Assembly: GCF_029168335.1 (NCBI RefSeq)
Contig: NZ_JARGYC010000042.1
Coordinates: 1-42,618, forward strand
Direction: 5' to 3'
DNA length: 42,618 nt
From: Psychromarinibacter sediminicola
GTDB lineage: Bacteria; Pseudomonadota; Alphaproteobacteria; Rhodobacterales; Rhodobacteraceae
Below the pieces are notes generated by a model. That model was not told the origin of the DNA. It saw nothing but the letters and a program-made list of their open reading frames with translations, and made no database searches. Both the position numbers and the translations under genes were made by a program. Of the stretch, positions 1 to 8,226 are shown one piece after another; position 1 is the stretch's first letter; each line of letters opens with the position of its first letter.

Positions 1-79
1 CCAAAAGCCGGGAAACCTTGCGAAAACGGATACTGCAAATGCAGCCAAAACCACACGTTCTCAATCGCTTGCCCATTCT

Positions 80-496
80 TCACGTGTGACTATCTCGGCG
101 AAGCACATTCGTCATAGAGAAGCTGTTTTTTTGCCTAATTGAAAATCTCTCAAGAACCGATGAGTCAGTGAAGTATATCGGGTAGCGATGCGCGACCTTT
201 TCGTACATTTGTTGGCGGCTTGAAATAAATTCACCGAAATTTTTGTCATGGCTGGTAGTTACAAGAATGCCCGCAGCACAAAGCTTGGACAGGGGTTGAA
301 CGAGTTCCGATCTATCAATTGTATATTCAAGCATTTGAGAAACATTTACTGTCATGTTGCTGCAATGCGTGAACGTTAGAACATCGAGAGTCCTAAGGTC
401 TTGTGCGGCGGTTCGGAGAACACCGGTCGCTTCGGAGGCTTCTCGATTTAAGAAATGCAAGAATACGGTCTTCTCCTTTTCTTGAATGTAGCTCAT
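80..496 (-). CDS. orphan 138-aa protein, partner of the HARE-HTH gene
   Basis: I do not recognise this 138-residue protein. It has no signal peptide or membrane segment and looks like a small mixed alpha/beta cytosolic domain; an acidic-basic start (MSYIQEKEKTVFLHF) is followed by a central stretch rich in T, S and V and a basic tail. Its ATG overlaps the stop of the upstream gene (ATGA, 493-496), so the two are translationally coupled and probably act together. Base composition is clearly more AT-rich than the rest of the window, which points to recent acquisition. About 80 bases remain between its stop and the window edge, so a third gene of the unit could lie outside. Its reality rests on coupling and composition rather than on homology. 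Confidence 0.7.
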   Translation of the reverse strand: MSYIQEKEKTVFLHFLNREASEATGVLRTAAQDLRTLDVLTFTHCSNMTVNVSQMLEYTIDRSELVQPLSKLCAAGILVTTSHDKNFGEFISSRQQMYEKVAHRYPIYFTDSSVLERFSIRQKNSFSMTNVLRRDSHT

Positions 497-1497
497 TCAA
501 CAAGCCCAGAATCTAGTATTGCTCTTGAAAGCGGGTCAATCAAATGAAGATCAATTTCATCTATCCAAAGCCATCTTGGGTTTCTAACATCCTTCCTTTC
601 TCTGAGAAAAATGCCTTGGTTGCTGACCTGTTCCAAGTTGACTTCAGCTATTAGGAAGATGGAATGCTGTATGGCTTCAAATGCAGCGCCCAGTAATTTG
701 ATGCTTTGTCTTATCTTTCGATCATCGATTAAATCTTTTTCTGGTCCCACGGCAATATTTCTAATGACCTCGCGCGCCGAGGAAAAGTCGACGCCAAATT
801 CTGTCGATTTAAAAATATCATCGTCAAACTCCTCAATGTATCGTCTAAACCCTATAGTCGAATTCTCGGCGACTTCCTCACTATAAAAGTGCGAAAACTT
901 TCCAAAATTATGCAGAAGTAGCCTATTACCTTGCCTAACTATGGTAAATGTTCCAACGAGAGTTTCGGACGGAAGTCGATTGTGAGCGTACTTGAACGAG
1001 TTGTTACGACGCACCCAAGAAAGAGCCTTATCAGTTGCCACCAAACATCTGGAGTCCTTGGGCAACTCATTGCTGTGGAGAATACGGCAGGTGTCTATGC
1101 TCTTTGTGCGCCCAGGTGGTTCCTTTTCTTTGCGAAGCGCCCACGGAAGTGTAGGGTCAGAAGAAAGGTCACGCAGGAAATATGTCCCGACGCCGACACG
1201 GTAGAACTTTGAGTCTTGCTGGAAAATGTTTATGTCATCGGATATCCTTGCTTGAAGCGTTTTATGCATGGTTGCGCCAGAAAGATGCTCCGGCATGAAA
1301 CCGAATCTCTGAGCTTCCGACAAAATTAACTTGGCTGAAAGCGGTTTGCCCCGCGCTCTTAGCACCTCTTCGGCTAGCTGTAGGTAACTGTCTGCCATAT
1401 GAAAACTGTCGTCTTCATTGGGGACAACGTCAAGGTTGTGGTGTCTCGCTGGATCGGCGATCTCAAAGCCCCTGGGCCGCTCACGCTTTGATGCCAC
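493..1497 (-). CDS. HARE-HTH domain protein with NUDIX-like C-terminal region
   Basis: Residues about 35-112 fit the HARE-HTH winged helix, seen in chromatin proteins, RNA polymerase delta and restriction systems: SYLQLAEEVLRARGKPLSA, then GFMPEHL, TMHKTLQARI and the closing FYRVGVGTYFLR. Residues about 150-330 resemble a NUDIX-like fold (STIGFRRYIEEFDDDIF, then an SSAREVIRNI helix where active NUDIX enzymes carry REL-EE). The catalytic acids are not in place, so I infer a sensor or inactive domain. The frame opens with GTG at 1497; an ATG at 1398 directly before the HTH is an alternative start. It is coupled to the 138-aa gene and AT-rich. HARE-HTH proteins are known to join DNA-modification and defence loci, but no nuclease or ATPase is visible here, so the function is open. 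Confidence 0.75.
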   Translation of the reverse strand: MASKRERPRGFEIADPARHHNLDVVPNEDDSFHMADSYLQLAEEVLRARGKPLSAKLILSEAQRFGFMPEHLSGATMHKTLQARISDDINIFQQDSKFYRVGVGTYFLRDLSSDPTLPWALRKEKEPPGRTKSIDTCRILHSNELPKDSRCLVATDKALSWVRRNNSFKYAHNRLPSETLVGTFTIVRQGNRLLLHNFGKFSHFYSEEVAENSTIGFRRYIEEFDDDIFKSTEFGVDFSSAREVIRNIAVGPEKDLIDDRKIRQSIKLLGAAFEAIQHSIFLIAEVNLEQVSNQGIFLRERKDVRNPRWLWIDEIDLHLIDPLSRAILDSGLVE

Positions 1498-1812
1498 TCT
1501 GATTACTCACTTGTCCGCTACAGGGTCTGCTTTGACGCTTCCTATTGTGACATGCTGCATCTTGGCTAATTCACACTTTCCGCCCTACCTTCGGCGACGT
1601 TCGTCGTCGCTGCGGAAATAGAGCACGCTCAGGGAACGGCGGGATGGACCCGCTTAGCGAACCGTCGCCAACAAAGAGCATGCGTCCCGCACGCGGCTTT
1701 GCACGCGGGTTCGACGCAACGCTTCAGACCAATACACTCGAAGCCTCGTGCGTCATCGTAAGCGCGGTCTCTACGCGATCCGCGTCCATCCCAAGTTAGC
1801 GACGACGATCTC
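1498..1812. other. gene-poor stretch between the AT-rich unit and the small gene pair
   Basis: I see no convincing gene here. GC rises sharply from about position 1580, marking the seam between the AT-rich unit and GC-rich DNA. A reading frame continuous with the next small gene is open from 1762 (after TAA at 1759) but contains no good start before 1813. Confidence 0.4.
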
Positions 1813-1977
1813 GTGCAATCGCGGCTCCTGCAGCTCGACGCGCTCCGCCTCGTGGAGGACGCAACGAACAGCCAGGGCGCCGAAGAGCGCGAGATGCTTC
1901 TGTCCGCGTACCGGAGACGGCTCGATCTCCTCCCCGAGTACGCCCGGGCCGCGGCCCCCGGGGGAACGTCACCATGA
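1813..1977 (+). CDS. small protein (54 aa) of a mobile-element gene pair
   Basis: Short frame ending in LLPEYARAAAPGGTSP with its TGA overlapping the ATG of the next gene (ATGA, 1974-1977). GTG at 1813 is the first usable start. Just upstream, in frame, GTT-AGC-GAC-GAC-GAT at 1795 reads as if an ATG start (M-S-D-D-D) had mutated to GTT, which would leave the gene weakened. The end of this protein resembles the end of the following one (both contain LPEYARAAA), backed by an identical 21-base DNA stretch at 1936-1956 and 2328-2348. The product is small, acidic and helical (LVEDATNSQGAEEREMLLSAY). I do not know its function; such pairs are seen in phage and island DNA of alphaproteobacteria. Confidence 0.5.
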   Translation: MQSRLLQLDALRLVEDATNSQGAEEREMLLSAYRRRLDLLPEYARAAAPGGTSP

Positions 1978-2372
1978 CCGACCAGATCGCGCCCGATTTC
2001 GAGAGGTTCCACCGTGAAAACCCGCATGTCTACGACCTGTTCGACCGGTTCGCGCGGCGGCTCGTCGCGAGCGGCGAGACGGGGTTCGGCGCGAAGGCGC
2101 TTTGGGAGAGGCTACGCTGGGAGGTCCGCGTGGAGACCCGTAGCAGCGAGAAGGTTCGTCTGAACAACAACTACACGGCGCTCTATGCGCGCTTGTGGAT
2201 GGAGCGGAACCCCGAACACGCCGGTTTCTTCCGAACTCGGCAACGGCAATCCAGCACCGCGAACTCGGTGCGGCTTGGCCCTGACGCGGAGGAGGACCTG
2301 CTGTCGGTGTACCTCGACTGCCTCCCTGAGTACGCCCGGGCCGCGGCCAGGCCCCTGTCGAGCGGGGCATAA
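1974..2372 (+). CDS. hypothetical phage/island protein, 132 aa
   Basis: A cytosolic 132-residue protein starting MTDQIAPDFERFHRENPHV with a basic, aromatic N-terminal half (YDLFDRFARRLVASG, ALWERLRWEV) and NNYTALYARLWMERNPEHAGFF, a pattern I associate with small uncharacterised proteins of phages and mobile elements that act on or near DNA. It is coupled to the preceding 54-aa frame by an ATGA overlap. The C-terminus (CLPEYARAAARPLSSGA) repeats the tail of that upstream protein, which suggests gene duplication or recombination between the two 3' ends. No catalytic motif is visible. Confidence 0.65.
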   Translation: MTDQIAPDFERFHRENPHVYDLFDRFARRLVASGETGFGAKALWERLRWEVRVETRSSEKVRLNNNYTALYARLWMERNPEHAGFFRTRQRQSSTANSVRLGPDAEEDLLSVYLDCLPEYARAAARPLSSGA

Positions 2373-2937
2373 CGACCGGGGCCAACCCGGCACAGAGGGG
2401 CGTGGCCTAGCGGCTGCGCCCCTTGGCTTTCGGAGCCTCGGCAACGCGATCTCCGCCCGGCACGGCCGCCAAACCCCCGAAAAACGCTGTGGTTCCTCCC
2501 CGTGGACAATGCCCCGTTGCCGCCACATTCGGCTGCCGAGCCAGCCTGTGCATGGATGCACATCTATGCCCACAGAATCCGCAAAAATGCACGTTGCGCC
2601 TGATTGGCTGTGCGCCCCTGCGCAGTGCGGCACAACATATTGGGGTCATTTGCGTATCTCCGCACAAAACCCGGGGCAGATAGGTAACAACGCCTGACCT
2701 AAAAGCTGTCATATGCGCTTTTTCGAATATTATCGAATACCGGGCTCAGCGCCCCCCGCGGCAGAGCACTGTTGCCAGGAAGGACCCGCAGCGGGTTTGG
2801 CTACTAACAAGTGCATCAGGGAAAGGCCGTGAAGTGGCGCTCATGAACAACCGGGTTGTCGTCACTGATCAAGGCAACTTCTGTACGGATCACGGAAAAC
2901 TCGAACAGAAGGCCCCTTGAATGAGCGGGGTCGGGCC
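2373..2937. other. non-coding stretch, probable decayed mobile DNA
   Basis: No supported gene in about 560 bases. Open frames on both strands are rich in C, R and G and look like shadows. A dyad TTCGA-N6-TCGAA lies at 2722-2737 in an AT-rich pocket of unknown role. The right part runs into the IS remnant at 2938. Confidence 0.4.
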
Positions 2938-2998
2938 CATAGGCGGACGCTACCGGCGGCCCTGCCCCGTCTCAACCCGAGTTTCCTTTAACACTGCC
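2938..2998 (-). mobile_element. IS6-type terminal remnant (copy A)
   Basis: Read on the minus strand, this stretch starts with an inverted-repeat-like end (GGCAGTGTTAAAGGAA) and runs to an ATG at 2940. It aligns closely with the IS remnant at 11684-11743 (shared GGACGCTACC, CCTGCCCCG, CTCAA and CCTTT-ACACTGCC). Past the ATG the frame stops after 16 codons, so only the end of an element is left. Confidence 0.55.
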
Positions 2999-3013
2999 GG
3001 CAGATGCCTTCCT

Positions 3014-3034
3014 ATACAGACTGCTATTCTGTAT
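3014..3034. promoter_or_regulatory. dyad operator ahead of iclR-type gene
   Basis: Perfect inverted repeat ATACAG-N9-CTGTAT, 38 bases ahead of the IclR start codon. IclR proteins commonly repress their own promoter through a dyad of this size; role inferred from position. Confidence 0.45.
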
Positions 3035-3071
3035 CCTGAACGCAGGCCCAAATTGGAAACGAGGACCTTCC

Positions 3072-3962
3072 ATGACAACCCGCGCGCCAAGCGGAGATCA
3101 ATTCGAGAGTCTTGAACAGGCACCGACCGGTCAGCACCGTCTCAAGGGACATGTTCAGGAGCGCGCGGACGGATCGGAAAGATCCCTCGTGCCGGCGCTG
3201 CAGAAGGGCATCCGCATATTGCGATGTCTCAACGCGGCCACGAAGCCCCTTACACTGGCGGAGGTTGCCCAGGCCCTTGGCATCAGCAAGAGCCATTGCC
3301 ATGGTCTTCTGAAGACCCTGACGCATTTCGACTGGCTGCGCTTCGATCCGGTGACCCACACCTACCAATTGCACCACGGGATCAGCCGTGATCTCTCGTC
3401 TCTGCTGCGACAGCAATTCGGCCCTTCCACGCTTCGGCCCTACATGGAGGCATTTACTGCCCGAACCGGGATTTCCTGCGTGCTGTCAGAGCCACTCGCT
3501 GATCACTCGTTCCTCGTACTGGACCAAGTGAGTGCCGCAAACGACATTGAGATTTCCTATCCCTCGGGCTACCGGCTTCCGCCCGACGCGACCGCGCATA
3601 TGCGCGCCTACCTCGCCTGGCAGCGGGAATACGAAATCGACTCATGGTTTAGCATCGCTAACCTCAAAGCCTATACACCCAGGACCGCCGCCGGGGCGAA
3701 CGACGCGCGCATGGCCGTTCGAGAAACCCGGTCGCGCGGCTACGCGCGAAGCGTCGGCGAGTTTACCGAAGGGATCATGGCGCTCGCCTTGCCGATCTTT
3801 GGCCAGGACGGTCGCGTCAGGTACATCTTTGACTGCGTCGGTCGTGTGGAGAATGTCGCGCCGCAGGAAGAGAGCATTGCAGAGGCGCTTCTGGATAGCG
3901 TGACGCAGATTCATGAGCTTTTCGGGAGCGTCCTGCCGCCAGATTTCCCAAGGGCGACTTAA
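3072..3962 (+). CDS. IclR-family transcriptional regulator
   Basis: The 296-aa length, the N-terminal winged helix (ALQKGIRILRCL, TLAEVAQALGISKSHCHGLL with the recognition helix) and the C-terminal effector domain (GEFTEGIMALALPIFGQDG) identify an IclR regulator. The first 40 residues are an extra tail. ATG at 3072 has AGGA seven bases upstream. The gene faces the minus-strand operon ending at 3973, with only about ten bases between the stops, and a dyad lies in its promoter. I infer that it controls the adjoining ABC transporter/deacetylase operon and binds that pathway's substrate or product. In IclR proteins the effector pocket decides the ligand, and it cannot be read from sequence alone. 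Confidence 0.9.
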   Translation: MTTRAPSGDQFESLEQAPTGQHRLKGHVQERADGSERSLVPALQKGIRILRCLNAATKPLTLAEVAQALGISKSHCHGLLKTLTHFDWLRFDPVTHTYQLHHGISRDLSSLLRQQFGPSTLRPYMEAFTARTGISCVLSEPLADHSFLVLDQVSAANDIEISYPSGYRLPPDATAHMRAYLAWQREYEIDSWFSIANLKAYTPRTAAGANDARMAVRETRSRGYARSVGEFTEGIMALALPIFGQDGRVRYIFDCVGRVENVAPQEESIAEALLDSVTQIHELFGSVLPPDFPRAT

Positions 3963-3972
3963 GCACAAGATG

Positions 3973-4722
3973 CTATGGCATGACATCGCCCGAGTTCGGG
4001 CCAAGGGTCTGACCTAAGAAGACATCGCCATGCGGCGACGCGGCGAGCAGGAGAGCGGCGCCGGCTATCTCCTCCGGCTCGGCCGCGCGGCCCAGCGGCA
4101 GGGCAGCCGCTGTACCATCGAGCGTTTCGGAACGAAGATTCTTGTTAAATGACGTAAGAACCGGGCCGGGTGCGATGGAATTGACCAGGACGCCAAAGGG
4201 CGCGGCCTCGCGCGCCAGCGCCTTGCTGAAGCCAATCACGCCGGCCTTCGCGGCGGCGTAGTGGGTGAAGCGCGGCGCGCCCCGCTGGCCGATCTGGCTT
4301 GAAATCGTGATGATCCGCCCCGCGCCCTGCCGCTTCATAATCGGTAGAACCGCCCGGCACGCAAGGAACACCGCGTCCAGATTGGCCCCCAGGATCGTGC
4401 GCCATTCCGACAGCGGCATGTCCTCGATCTCGGTCTCGGATATCGCGCCGGAGGAGGTTACCAGCACGTCGATCCCGCCAAGGGACTCTTGCGCTGCCGA
4501 AACCATCCGGTGCACCGCGTCTTCCTCCGTCACGTCCAGCGCACATCCATCGACCCGGCCCGGCGCCTCGGCCGCCAGCGCGCCGATCACGTCGTCGAGC
4601 CGCGCCGCATCGCGGTCGACAAGGAACAGCCGTGCGCCACTTCGGAGATAGAGCGCCGCGATGGCACGGCCAATGCCTCCGGCGGCTCCGGTGATCAGCG
4701 CACGCTTACCTTCGATCTGCAT
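3973..4722 (-). CDS. SDR-family oxidoreductase
   Basis: A 249-aa classical short-chain dehydrogenase/reductase. Visible motifs are the Rossmann glycine-rich loop GAAGGIG near residue 12, a DRD after the second strand (favouring NAD over NADP), ISSQIG with the catalytic Ser, YAAAKAG with the Tyr-x-x-x-Lys pair, and the post-active-site SIAPGPV. The substrate is unknown; the fold reduces or oxidises an alcohol/ketone. It is the last gene of the minus-strand operon, 13 bases after the epimerase-type gene, and probably handles a later step in breakdown of the compound imported by the operon's ABC transporter. Confidence 0.9.
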   Translation of the reverse strand: MQIEGKRALITGAAGGIGRAIAALYLRSGARLFLVDRDAARLDDVIGALAAEAPGRVDGCALDVTEEDAVHRMVSAAQESLGGIDVLVTSSGAISETEIEDMPLSEWRTILGANLDAVFLACRAVLPIMKRQGAGRIITISSQIGQRGAPRFTHYAAAKAGVIGFSKALAREAAPFGVLVNSIAPGPVLTSFNKNLRSETLDGTAAALPLGRAAEPEEIAGAALLLAASPHGDVFLGQTLGPNSGDVMP

Positions 4723-4735
4723 CGTCCCGCTCCTT

Positions 4736-5617
4736 TCAGGCTGCCGGGGTGAAAGCGTCGACCAGCCGGCGCAGGCCGGTCCGCAGCGACACGGCCGAAG
4801 TGACGCCGGTATCCTCGAACAGCGGCGCGGCGTCGAACCGTTCCGGAAATTCCGGGCGGCCGGCCCCGTCGTCGCCCCCGGACAGACACTGTACCGTCGC
4901 GCCGGTCAGCTCGGCGACGATGTCCGCCACCTCCTCGGAGCGCGGACGGTCCGTCACAACGTCGTAGCGCGGGCGCAGCCCCTCGACCCGGACGAGCCGC
5001 GCGGTCAGAGCGGCGCAGGTGGAAATCTCGATACAGGGCTCCATGACGTGCGGCGCCACGCGGATGCGCCCGTCGCGCAGCGCCTCCTCGACCATCTGGT
5101 GCATCGGGTTGGCTGACCTGCGCCCCGGTCCATAGACCGAGCCGATCCGCAGGACCGTCGCCGCCCCGCCCGTCTGCCGTGCCCAGAGATGCGCCTGCAG
5201 CTCGGCCACCCGCTTGGTCAGCCCATAGATGCTGTCGGGCTCGGGCCCCGACGGGCCGCGCGTCGCATACCCCGCGACAGAGCCCGCAACGATCACGCGC
5301 CGCGTGCCGACGCGCGCGGCAGCGTCCAGCAGGCCCTGCGTCCCCTCGATATTCACGCGCAACACGGCGGCGGACTCGCCGGCATATTGCATCGGGCCGG
5401 AGACGCCGCCCATGTGAAGGATGGCATCGGGGCGGAGCCAATCCACAGCCTCGGCCACGGTATCCGCGTCGCGCAGGTCGATCGCGGCGCCCTGTGCGTC
5501 GGTCAGGCCCCGCGCGTGCCACCCCAGCCTCGGCAGCTCCTGCAGGAGGGCGCGCCCGATGAACCCCGTGTGACCGGTAACAAGCGCGACCGGCCGCCCA
5601 TCCGTATCTTTGCTCAT
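4736..5617 (-). CDS. NAD-dependent epimerase/dehydratase (extended SDR)
   Basis: A 293-aa extended SDR with the N-terminal dinucleotide loop GHTGFIGR, the active-site YGLTK (Tyr-x-x-x-Lys) and RIGSVYGPG after it, as in nucleotide-sugar epimerases and related dehydrogenases. The frame is open further upstream, but the ATG at 5617 overlaps the TGA of the deacetylase gene (ATGA), which makes it the natural start. The substrate is unknown. Clustering with an SDR, a PuuE-type deacetylase and an importer suggests a catabolic rather than cell-wall role. Confidence 0.88.
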   Translation of the reverse strand: MSKDTDGRPVALVTGHTGFIGRALLQELPRLGWHARGLTDAQGAAIDLRDADTVAEAVDWLRPDAILHMGGVSGPMQYAGESAAVLRVNIEGTQGLLDAAARVGTRRVIVAGSVAGYATRGPSGPEPDSIYGLTKRVAELQAHLWARQTGGAATVLRIGSVYGPGRRSANPMHQMVEEALRDGRIRVAPHVMEPCIEISTCAALTARLVRVEGLRPRYDVVTDRPRSEEVADIVAELTGATVQCLSGGDDGAGRPEFPERFDAAPLFEDTGVTSAVSLRTGLRRLVDAFTPAA

Positions 5618-6588
5618 GCCGCGTGTTCGTCCCGTGTCGCCGCGACGAAGGAAGCATGATTGGCATCGAACCATTCGGCGATGTCACGACGACGCGCGAT
5701 CCAGACGTCGCCGCAGTCCAGGCAGTATTCGAGGAAACGGTGTAGCGCCGCTGTCCGCGCCGCCTGCCCCATCCAGTGTGCGTGGATGCCGATGGTCATC
5801 ATCTTGGGCCGCGTCGCGCCTTCCATCCGAAGATAATCGATACCCTCCCGGCAATAGTCGAAGAAGTCCTGCGGCTTCGAATAGCCCTGGCCGATGATGA
5901 ACCGGTGATCGTTATAGGTGCTGGAATACGGCAGCACGAGGTGATCGGTGCCGTTCACGTCGACATAGAACGGCAAATCGTCCGCGGTGGAATCGCAATC
6001 GTAGAGAAAGCCGCCTTCCTCGACCAGCAGCTCGCGCGTGTTGACCGAGCCGCTGTGCCGGGTCTGCCAGCCGATGGGCCGCTCGCCGCAGGTCTCGCGG
6101 ATGATCTCAACCGCCGCGCGGATGCGGGCCATCTCCTCTGGCCGCGACATCTTCCAGACCTCTTCCCAGCGGAAGCCGTGCGATGCCCCCTCGTGCCCGG
6201 CCTCGCGGATATAGGCGCCGACTTCCGGATTTCGGTAGAGCGCGAGTGCGCAGCTTGAAAACGTACATTTCACGCCCAGCGCATCGAGCATCCGCTGAAT
6301 GCGCCAGACGCCGGCGCGGCCGCCGTATTCCGAAACCGCCTCGGTCGCGAGGTCGCGATGCTGCGGTTCCAGGTCGTAGGGAAACTCGAAGATCCGGTCG
6401 TTGCGCCGATCGCCGTTGGCCCAGGAACTCTCGGCCCCGGTCTCGAAATTGACCACCAGCGCAAGTGCGACCTTCTTGCCATCGGGCCAGGTGATCTTCA
6501 GCCCCTTTCGGCCGTAGCCGACGAAGTCCCTTCGGGGGCCGGGGCCGACATGCGCGGGCGGGATATAGGCGGAGTAGTCGAATGTCAT
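5614..6588 (-). CDS. polysaccharide deacetylase family protein (PuuE-like)
   Basis: A 324-aa protein of the NodB/polysaccharide-deacetylase superfamily in the cytosolic branch that includes PuuE allantoinase and related amidohydrolases: the ITWPDGKKVALALVVNFE start, a GHEGASHGFRWEE segment, the SVNTRELL region and the TIGIHAHWMGQAAR end. There is no signal peptide, so it acts on an imported small molecule, probably hydrolysing a C-N bond. It sits 21 bases after the permease gene and overlaps the epimerase by four bases. The metal-binding Asp and His residues of NodB enzymes are only partly obvious (H-G-x-x-W region), as is usual in PuuE-type members. Confidence 0.88.
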   Translation of the reverse strand: MTFDYSAYIPPAHVGPGPRRDFVGYGRKGLKITWPDGKKVALALVVNFETGAESSWANGDRRNDRIFEFPYDLEPQHRDLATEAVSEYGGRAGVWRIQRMLDALGVKCTFSSCALALYRNPEVGAYIREAGHEGASHGFRWEEVWKMSRPEEMARIRAAVEIIRETCGERPIGWQTRHSGSVNTRELLVEEGGFLYDCDSTADDLPFYVDVNGTDHLVLPYSSTYNDHRFIIGQGYSKPQDFFDYCREGIDYLRMEGATRPKMMTIGIHAHWMGQAARTAALHRFLEYCLDCGDVWIARRRDIAEWFDANHASFVAATRDEHAA

Positions 6589-6609
6589 CAGGATGTCCTT
6601 GGAATCGTG

Positions 6610-7437
6610 TCAACGCTCGCGCCACGCGAAAAGGCGGCGTTCGAGAGCGAGAAGCAGGTAGTTGCTGGCAAGGCCGAGCAGGCCGATCATCGCCGCCGCG
6701 GCCATCATCGTGTCGATCTTGAACCACACCCGCGAGAAGTTGATGAGATAGCCGAGCCCCTCGTTCGCGGCGAGGAACTCCGCCCCGACGATCACGAACC
6801 ACGAGGTGGCCAGCGCCAGGCGGATCGACACCATGATCTGCGGCAGCACCGACTTGAAGGTGACGTGATAGGCCATTTGCCGGGCGGACATGCCCATGCT
6901 GCCCGCCGCGCGGCGCAACACCGGATCGACGTCGCGGATCGCTTCGAGCGTGGCGATGAAGATGATAAAGAACGCGCTGTAGGTGATGAAGATCGTCTTC
7001 GTAAGCTCGCCGATACCGAACCACACGATAAAGATCGGCAGCAACGCCAGGCTCGGGACAGGGCGGACAAACTCGATGATTGGGTCGAAAACGATCTCCG
7101 CCCATCTCAACGAGGCCACGACGTAGGCCATGATTACCGCCATCGGGATGGCCAGCCCCATGCCGCGCAGCACCCTCAGGCACGACGCCGACAGGTGGGT
7201 CCAGAGCGTGCCCTCCTGCCACAGAGTGATCACCGCGATGACGATGCCGCTCGGCGACGGGACGAGTGTGGCGTTGTAGAACGCCCAGTGATCGTTCAAA
7301 ACGGCCAGCGCCTGCCACGCGGCGATGACCGCGATCAGCGTGATCGCCTTGGGCGGAATGCGCGCGGCGCGCAGGCGCGGGCCGCGCGGGATCAGCGGGG
7401 TTTCGGTTGTCGATACCATGTCATCCTTCCGGGTCAT
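6610..7437 (-). CDS. ABC transporter permease, SsuC/TauC type
   Basis: A 275-aa inner-membrane protein with about six transmembrane segments (AITLIAVIAAWQALAVL at the N-terminus, VPSLALLPIFIVWFGIG and IFITYSAFFIIFIATL in the middle) and the binding-protein-dependent transport loop that contacts the ATPase (RRAAGSMGMS). ATG at 7437 overlaps the TGA of the ATPase gene. The frame stays open far upstream in another gene's shadow, so the short form is preferred. It forms the channel for the importer whose binding protein and ATPase precede it. Confidence 0.9.
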   Translation of the reverse strand: MTRKDDMVSTTETPLIPRGPRLRAARIPPKAITLIAVIAAWQALAVLNDHWAFYNATLVPSPSGIVIAVITLWQEGTLWTHLSASCLRVLRGMGLAIPMAVIMAYVVASLRWAEIVFDPIIEFVRPVPSLALLPIFIVWFGIGELTKTIFITYSAFFIIFIATLEAIRDVDPVLRRAAGSMGMSARQMAYHVTFKSVLPQIMVSIRLALATSWFVIVGAEFLAANEGLGYLINFSRVWFKIDTMMAAAAMIGLLGLASNYLLLALERRLFAWRER

Positions 7438-8219
7438 GCAATCACGTTGGGCGCGTTGGATGACTCGGCCCGCTTCAGGCAGGCGCTTACTTCGCGCTCG
7501 GCCTCCACGAACTCCACGCTCATCCGGTCGCGCGGTCGGGGAAGGGAAACGGGCAGTTCCGCGACGATCCGCCCCTTGTCGTGGGCCATGACGACGACGC
7601 GGTCGGCCAGCGTCACCGCCTCCTGCACGCTGTGGGTCACGAAGACGACGGTCCGGCGGCTGCCCTGCCAGATCGACAGCAGCTCGTCCTGAAGCCGGTT
7701 GCGCGTCTGCTCGTCCAGCGCGCCGAAGGGCTCGTCCATCAGCAGGACGTCGGGGTCGATTGCCAGCGTCCGGGCGATCGCCGCGCGCTGCTTCATGCCC
7801 CCGGACAGCTCGCGCGGAAACTTCCTGCGATGGTCCCACAGATGCACCGCGCGCAGCATGCGCTCGGTCCGCTCCATCTGTTCGCGCGCGGACAGGCCCT
7901 GCACCTTCAGCCCCAGCCGCACGTTGTCCTCCACCGTGTACCACGGGAACAGCGCGTATTGCTGAAACACCATGCCGCGCTGAGCGGCCGGTCCCGTGAC
8001 GCGCGTGCCGCCGACCACAACCGCGCCATCCGTCGGCTGTTCATGCCCGGCGATCAGCCCCAGCAGCGTTGACTTGCCGCAGCCGCTCGGCCCCAAAAGA
8101 CAGACGAACTCGTTGGCCGGGATGTCCAGGGAGATGCCCGAGAGCGCGGTGAACGCCGCGCTCTCGTTCCGTCCCGGGAACGTCTTGGTGAGTCCCTGGA
8201 TGGAAATCTGTGCCGTCAT
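7434..8219 (-). CDS. ABC transporter ATPase, SsuB/TauB type
   Basis: A 261-aa nucleotide-binding subunit with Walker A GPSGCGKST, Q-loop FQQYALFPW, signature LSGGMKQR, Walker B DVLLMDEPFGALD and H-loop VTHSVQEA. The length and the spacing of the motifs fit the nitrate/sulfonate/taurine importers. It starts seven bases after the binding-protein stop and overlaps the permease by ATGA, so the three form one transporter. The C-terminal tail (AESSNAPNVIA) is unique to this copy and of no known role. Confidence 0.93.
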   Translation of the reverse strand: MTAQISIQGLTKTFPGRNESAAFTALSGISLDIPANEFVCLLGPSGCGKSTLLGLIAGHEQPTDGAVVVGGTRVTGPAAQRGMVFQQYALFPWYTVEDNVRLGLKVQGLSAREQMERTERMLRAVHLWDHRRKFPRELSGGMKQRAAIARTLAIDPDVLLMDEPFGALDEQTRNRLQDELLSIWQGSRRTVVFVTHSVQEAVTLADRVVVMAHDKGRIVAELPVSLPRPRDRMSVEFVEAEREVSACLKRAESSNAPNVIA

Positions 8220-8226
8220 AACCGCC

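Noticed and set aside
2722-2737. TTCGA-N6-TCGAA dyad as a possible dif/XerCD site
   Set aside because: Too short and lacking the conserved arms of dif sites; kept only as an unexplained dyad.
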